Shown here: piece by piece, positions 6,880 to 11,713 of the stretch
How positions within the stretch are numbered: the stretch's first letter is position 1
How the letters are laid out: every line of letters starts with the position of its first letter
Assembly: GCA_001632425.1 (NCBI GenBank)
Contig: KV425720.1
Coordinates: forward strand, 9,109 to 20,821
Length of the DNA: 11,713 bases
Direction of reading: 5' to 3'
Source: Neolentinus lepideus HHB14362 ss-1
Taxonomy: Eukaryota; Basidiomycota; Agaricomycetes; Gloeophyllales; Gloeophyllaceae
Position numbers and translations under genes: made by a program
Notes under the pieces: generated by a model
Databases searched by the model: none
What the model was told of the DNA's origin: nothing
The model's input: only the letters and a program-made list of their open reading frames with translations

Positions 6880-9540
6880 GCGGTGGGCTTGCTTTCCGGT
6901 GGGAGCTGGAAACGGGCTCTGGGAGATGAAGATAGTTTGTTACCTCCAGTCTCTAGGGTGGTGTGCTCATCTCCATTGAACAGATCACCGGCCGCGTTTC
7001 TCTTGGCGATCTTGCTCACACCGGAATGGACACGAGCAAGCCCGAGTCTTCTTCTATACATATGGCTACACGGCGAAGCTGATAGATCTCTCGCAGTCTG
7101 TTCGAAAGTCGCTGATCCCTCAAGGGTTCTAGGTTTCTGTAAAACTCGAAGCCACGCCGGGACGGTCAGCTTTGGAATTAATTTGACTGCTGTACTTGCG
7201 GAACTGCTAACTGCGTTACGGAACCGTGCATGGCTCTCGCAGGGGCCTTTGTAACTTGACTGGTAGCCGAATGGTCAGGTGGTGCATTTGCCTGTCGTGG
7301 GTCCCGGTTTGCCTGGCTATAAATACATGCGGCTCGGTGCTCGGCACAGCTTCAGGTTCCGTGCTGACAGCGGGATCGCGTTATGCGGACTCGGACCTAT
7401 CGACGCCTGTCAACGAAAAGTCGGTCAGGGACTCCTTTGCACTATTTTGGGATCGTACTGTATTGTCAGAATCGCGCCACCGGATCGCAAGCTGACTGCT
7501 TTCGCCGGAATCCGAATGATCTCGTAAATGCTGGCTATCAACTGGTGGCACCTGTTAATGCCGAACAGAAGGATGCATTATCTCTCGTTATCTTATGATA
7601 TTGTCCTATGCTTCTAATCTTATTATGAGACATTAAGCATTATCAATTTAATCGACAGGGCTACCGTGCGCTTGCATTACCGGAACGTCTCGTCACCAGT
7701 TTACATCTCTGTCCTAGCACTTGGCCATATGTTCTAACGCCGCTGTCTACCAGACAATTCTGTGGGTACTTTGGGAATCGGATGGACGTAGACGCCCAAA
7801 CGTCGTTATGAACTTTCCTAGGGTAGGTGGCGTCTCTGGTGACCTCTTCTCCGTCTACTTCGGAGGCTATCCACTGGTCGTTGAATATCGCACCTCGACG
7901 TTCTTTGTTTCCCGTCTGATGTTATACCATCGCTGGCGCTGAATCTATAAGGCCTCAGGAGCTCTAGCTATCTTTGCCTTCAAGATGCTCGCCGGACATT
8001 CTGCGGCTCCACAGACTTCGTGGCGCCCCTTCTTGCTCGGAGATTACACTGCTTTGTAGAAGATGCCATGGATGTCTCCGGCATGATTAACTGCCTTTTG
8101 GATTTGTACGTTCTGCTCGCTCCTCCCTCACTGGAGTGGGCCTTCTAGTCTTTTTTTTCTCCGAACAGTGCACCATTCGCCTTGGTTTCACAGGCGTATG
8201 TAGCGTGTTTCGAGTGCCTGGGACAGTCGCTGGTCTATATACCTCAGATCTGTCGTGATAAGACAAACATGACCTGTGGATCCCACGGGAAAAACTAATA
8301 TCAACAGTCGTCCCATGGGCCCAAAGGCTTTGCCGTTCCTCCCTCCGCGGGTATATGGCGTTTGTATGTGTCTACAAGGATCGATATTTCACTTGGCCCT
8401 GCGATATCCGAGTCATTCGGGCACAGAGGCGTCAGGTTTTATGGAGATCCAAAAGCTCTGTAGTGTTTCTTCCTTCTCTGGCTCTTAACTGCCAAAATGG
8501 AAGGTCTTCTGCATCTTGGCGGCAAAGATCGCTCGACAAGCCTCTGCCAGTATGGAATTTGTGGGCACTCCAGGCACTGTAGTTGCCCTTGGCCCTCGGT
8601 CCTTGTTTCCTCGAAGCTATGGGCTCAAGCTTCCACACCGTAAACGAACGCGAAGAGATTCTATTCCTAAGAAGACGACTTGTATGCACACATAGCCAGC
8701 TTTTCTCCCGTCTACATAGTGATCAACCAGCTTCCTTTCGGACGCTCTCGGCCTCCGGAGTGCGTATCTATCTCGCAAGTCACAAGTCACCGGACGCCTC
8801 GAATTGCTACAAGAGGTTTACCGTTTCGAAGTGTACAAATGACACTGATCGATTCCCGGTCTGCGTTCGCTGTCTATGTGGGGTTTCGGCGTTCTACGTC
8901 TATCAAACAGGTCCTCTGAACTCCGATAATGCCCCTATTCCTGTTAAGCATTGGTCGTCCCAGGTCTAGAATTAAATCGAAAGCGGATGTCTTGGCGAAG
9001 CGGACTCCTCAGGCATCGCCAGCACGCATCATCTGACTCTAGCGCTCTTCAACTTCGATAATTGTTCGGGTGCACAGCTTTCTCGAGCTAAGTAAGGTCT
9101 CCGCTTGCTATGTTTCCCACTCCATAGCTTCGGTCTCACAAGGCACGGCGAGTGGCTTATCTCTCCTGGATCGCTCCGGTGTTTGCGTTCTTCCTGCGGT
9201 TCTTGTCACGATCTGTCCGGAGGATCAAGCACCGGCGTTCTTCTATGGGTACGGCATCTTGCCTGGTAGACGGACGATTCTCGAATTAAACGCACATTCA
9301 TGGCATTGCTATTTAGCGACCCCCTTTGCTGGCGTTGATTGAACTTTGCTTCTTCGGCCCCTGGGATGTAGGCGTGATCGTGGTGAACTGCAAACTTCTG
9401 TGCTCCTTAAAGTCTTACTGGACATATATGCAGACTTGCTATGCCTCACGGTACCGTAGCTCTGATGCAAAGAGAAGAATGCATGTCCAGTTGGATCCGT
9501 GCAGCGCCCCTCGAATCACAGTAGCTTCCGTGCTACCATA
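6880..9540. other. Long stretch with no recognisable gene
   Basis: I read both strands and find only short frames with no ATG-anchored run above about 130 codons, no family motif, no convincing splice chain and no long repeat. Individual signals are present: a TATA-like GCTATAAATAC at 7316-7326, and an eight-T run near 8151 not preceded by a tRNA-like internal promoter. The composition is mixed and not obviously AT-driven, so strong repeat-induced mutation is not suggested. It may be an old, decayed mobile element, but I cannot name one. Confidence 0.5.
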
Positions 9541-9549
9541 CCAGCATTA

Positions 9550-9807
9550 ACAAAACTGTCGGCTGAAGCTATCTGTTACCGACAATTGAGCAACGCGCGA
9601 AGAGACAACTATACTAGTATTGGGATGCCGATATCGGGTTAACGAGTATATACAACGGTGGCCACTGACCGTTCTACTTATTTGGGTGAGGAAGTTGAGC
9701 GTGGTTTCAGGCAGGTCAGTAGGGTTGTTGTGGACTGGGAACCAATCGTCGCGGCACAGAGGTCGAGGTGTATGGGTTGACAAAATATTAAGGGGACAGA
9801 CTTCGTT
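9550..9807 (-). other. Open segment without ATG, possible exon
   Basis: A leftward frame of about 86 codons ends in TAA near 9550. Its nominal start is TTG, lying just after an acceptor-like ACAGTACAG. Codon third positions lean to C and T, and the peptide is protein-like (begins NEVCPLNILSTHTPRP). It could be a downstream exon of the leftward unit at 10030-10368, but I could not make an uninterrupted splice chain between them. Confidence 0.2.
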
Positions 9808-10029
9808 CAATCTGTACTGTTTTCAGAACAGAAACATGCAGCGACCGGGGGTCTTCGTGGTGTCGCACTTGAACAATTGAGTCGACGTTTGCCTGGAAAA
9901 TCACGTACACCTGAACTCTCAGAGGATCCAAATCGCAGCATTCACATAACATAATCGTTAGTCCACGCCAATTCTATGTTTCCCATTCCTACCCGTATCG
10001 AGGATGTTGACCAGATCGTTGTGTTAACA

Positions 10030-10368
10030 TTAGGCAAGTTCATTCGAAGAAGTGCCGCATGAAGTGCCGCTAGAGTCAATTACAGACGAAGCGTTGTCGA
10101 GCGTCCGAAGCAGCGGAAATTACCCAGCAATCGCCTTTGTAAGCCTCATATCGACGAGGGGCTTCCTTCCTCCGTCAATGCTGCGCTGTTCATTGACTCC
10201 GAAGATATAGTCTGGCAGACATGTCGACTGTGGCACGACACAAACGTTCACGAGATCCAGGTTCATTACGATGGCAGTGGCGGTCCGAGGTAGTCGTATT
10301 AGCCCAAATGCAGGGTCACGAGAATCAAGTAGAGCTTCGGCACAGACAACATTGCTGTTGTCGAGCAT
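10030..10368 (-). CDS. Candidate two-exon small protein, 94 residues, unknown function
   Basis: I do not recognise the product. Exon 1 runs from ATG 10368 to 10124 (81 codons and two bases), the intron is 10123-10070, and exon 2 is 10069-10030 ending TAA. The protein starts MLDNSNVVCAEALLDSRD, has a hydrophobic patch around AIVMNLDLVNVCVV (residues 32-45) and ends GTSCGTSSNELA. Codon use is even and gene-like, without satellite-type bias. The 54-nt intron has donor GTAATT, a TTGAC branch site and acceptor CTCTAG, and it removes an in-frame TAA; because 54 is divisible by three, reading through would simply stop eight bases earlier than the donor's end. Another leftward ATG at about 10532 opens 32 codons (MAPVPGHVVAVLEDH) and could be an upstream exon, but the phases do not connect by any splice I can defend. 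A gene fragment or a small secretion-independent protein are both possible. Confidence 0.3.
10049..10072. repeat. 12-bp tandem duplication
   Basis: GAAGTGCCGC occurs at 10049-10058 and 10061-10070, separated by two bases. The second copy overlaps the acceptor of the candidate 54-nt intron and puts two near-identical GGCACTTC segments in the short second exon. Confidence 0.7.
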
Positions 10369-10595
10369 CCAGAATGTACCCCGTATTACAGAATATCATG
10401 TATGGAGACACTTGGTAAAACAAAAATTACCCTGCGGGGCACTTAGAGGGTGTAGAAAATCGAGCCGGTCGGAGGAGTACATATGTAGAAGAACGCATGG
10501 TCCTCGAGCACAGCCACCACGTGGCCCGGGACCGGCGCCATATATCTTCTATTAGTCAGAAAGCGACAGAAAATCACTTAGAACTGTAACTCCCC

Positions 10596-10619
10596 CAGTA
10601 GGACCCGCACATTGCACAG
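10596..10619 (+). repeat. Left terminal inverted repeat core, 24 bp
   Basis: The core begins CAGTAGGACCCGC and ends TTGCACAG. It is the perfect reverse complement of 11175-11198. Confidence 0.9.
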
Positions 10620-10817
10620 CTGCTAGAGAATATCAGATTTGTCTAAGTCTCAATTACTGATTAGTAGTACAATTTATTATAACTCTAGATCACGGAGTGA
10701 AGACCAGGTCCTATTATTGAAAAGGAAGATAGGGAGAAACAAATAAGTGGTAAGGAAGTGCATCATGACTTGCGATGCTCTCTCATCCAAGGCAATAACA
10801 AAAAGACTGCTAAGAAT

Positions 10818-10900
10818 CAGGATTGAACCTACACCCTTATTATCAAGGTATCTAGGTGACACATGACTTAACATGTTAAGAGACGCCGAAACCACTACTC
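10818..10900 (-). other. Type-II-tRNA-like stretch with A-box and B-box resemblance (possible SINE or tRNA relic)
   Basis: Read leftward, 10900-10881 is GAGTAGTGGTTTCGGCGTCT, close to the D-arm/A-box region of serine and leucine tRNAs (GAGTGGTTAAGGCGTCT in many eukaryotes). About 50 nt on, 10835-10818 reads GGTGTAGGTTCAATCCTG, with GGTTCAATCC matching the B-box consensus but one base short in the T loop. Between them ACCTT-GATAATA-AGGGT forms a hairpin where a long variable arm would be. No good anticodon arm or acceptor stem forms, so this is not a working tRNA gene. Confidence 0.35.
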
Positions 10901-11174
10901 TAATAAGATTAATGGTCCCTGGTCTAAATATTAACTATATTAGAGCCATTTTGTGGCCTTTGCTGTTCTTACAGAGCTTTGTCTCTCTATCCAGTTGTTA
11001 TATTTGTCTCTATTCAGCTTGTGCAGATATATACATTACTATTATATGTCATTTCTTCCTGTGAATATCCCTAATCTATAGCACAACGGGATGCAGTGAT
11101 ACCCTGTGGGGCAACAGCGTAGCAAACGGGAATACATTACATAATGCCGGATCTTGCCCTTTCTCATCACGTGA

Positions 11175-11198
11175 CTGTGCAATGTGCGGGTCCTACTG
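11175..11198 (-). repeat. Right terminal inverted repeat core, 24 bp
   Basis: It begins CTGTGCAATGTGCGGG on the plus strand and is the perfect reverse complement of 10596-10619. Confidence 0.9.
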
Positions 11199-11216
11199 CT
11201 GGAAATTAGAACTGTA

Positions 11217-11713
11217 GGGCCCTAATAGCCATGTCGAGCGTACGTGGATCCCTTTCCTAGTTGCCAGCAGGCCTCGCACTACTAACTGAACACTATTGAA
11301 AGACAACAGCGTCACCAATGAAATCGGTCGGACGTTCTGCCGGTGCTGACTATTTCCGTCTCACGAGCTGGCCAGTATCACTGCGGGAGTCTCACTCTTT
11401 GAGGACCTGCAAAATGTTGATCAAAATGGATATCCCATATAATTACTTTGGCAAACCATTCTGTCAAAGAGAAAAGTATATACTAAGGGAATAGTCAACA
11501 GACTGGACGAAATATTATCCATTTTATTACCTTCAAGATCGCTTGAATATCTATAGTTAAACATCGAGCAAAACTGATAGCAAAATATTTTCTCCGAGAA
11601 ACATTTTGTAAGCGAGTTTGTTTTAAATCTTTGCCGACTCTTAAATGGTAAATAATTATATATATTACCATAAGGGCTATTTAGGGGTCATATTATGTAA
11701 TACTATATATTAC
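11217..11713. other. AT-rich stretch without a gene
   Basis: No frame of note is present. The last 300 bases are markedly AT-rich. A hairpin at 11645-11671 pairs ATGGTAA with TTACCAT around an AT-only centre. The window ends inside similar sequence (GTAATACTATATATTAC), so the boundary of this AT-rich block is not seen. Confidence 0.5.

Larger units (their letters stand above)
10578..11216. mobile_element. Non-autonomous DNA transposon (Mutator-like MITE type), 617 bp, with 11-bp target-site duplication
   Basis: An exact 11-bp direct repeat, TTAGAACTGTA, lies at 10578-10588 and 11206-11216. Between them the element (10589-11205) begins and ends with inverted repeats: bases 10596-10619 and 11175-11198 are perfect reverse complements over 24 bp, and each lies exactly 7 nt inside the direct repeat. 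Including the 7 terminal bases the inverted repeat is 31 bp with about 27 matches. Target duplications of 9-11 bp are typical of Mutator-like elements, which is why I place it there; the imperfect outermost bases are unusual. No transposase frame is inside, so it would rely on an enzyme from elsewhere. The interior is AT-rich and holds a tRNA-like stretch. Confidence 0.7.

Noticed and set aside
7255..7310. GTAGCCGAATGGTCAGGTGG resembling a tRNA D-arm
   Set aside because: There is no B-box or T-arm at a usable distance and no acceptor stem.
8151..8158. T-run as a Pol III terminator
   Set aside because: No A-box/B-box pair or known small-RNA sequence lies upstream.
1..11713. CRISPR array, rRNA gene, plasmid origin or bacterial operon
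   Set aside because: No regular spacer-repeat array, rRNA signature or ribosome-binding-site-led gene chain is present; splice signals show a eukaryotic genome.

Overview
The window reads as nuclear DNA of a filamentous fungus, most likely an agaricomycete basidiomycete. The clues are candidate introns of about 50 nt with GTAAGT/GTGAGT donors and CTAAC/CTAAT branch points, TATA boxes followed by pyrimidine-rich leaders, and one intron-containing gene that resembles orphan proteins of that group. There are no bacterial features. Gene density is low and repeat content high, so this looks like an accessory or subrepeat-rich region rather than a gene-dense arm.

Layout. 1-356: a TATA promoter and CT-rich leader reading rightward. 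357-1110: a train of intron-like modules of 48-52 nt separated by very short exons. The first intron is present twice, head to tail, as an exact 52-bp tandem duplication (393-444 and 445-496). 1140-2200: a CpG-rich satellite with a base period near 31-34 bp and a higher-order unit of about 251-264 bp. 2229-2640: leftward-reading short open segments with a second, older duplicated intron-like module (82 % identical, period 111 bp). 2640-3513: no gene, apart from the 3' flank of the next gene. 3514-4529 (minus): the one convincing protein gene, two exons, 279 residues, low-complexity and basic at its C-terminus, function unknown, with its own TATA box near 4677. 4690-6880: no firm gene; several degenerate tandem repeats and a hexamer microsatellite. 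6880-9540: about 2.6 kb in which I see no gene. 9547-10530: leftward-reading short open segments, one of them with a good 54-nt intron. 10578-11216: a 617-bp element with imperfect terminal inverted repeats, flanked by an exact 11-bp direct repeat. This looks like a non-autonomous DNA transposon of Mutator-like type, and inside it lies a type-II-tRNA-like stretch. 11217-11713: AT-rich, no gene.

Nothing here forms an operon or a pathway. The interest lies in structure: two independent intron-scale tandem duplications, one perfect and one decayed; a transcription unit whose reading frame would depend on how many copies of the duplicated intron are removed; a hierarchical CpG-rich satellite directly downstream of it; and a small transposon with intact target-site duplication. 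All splice models are read by eye and no RNA evidence was available.
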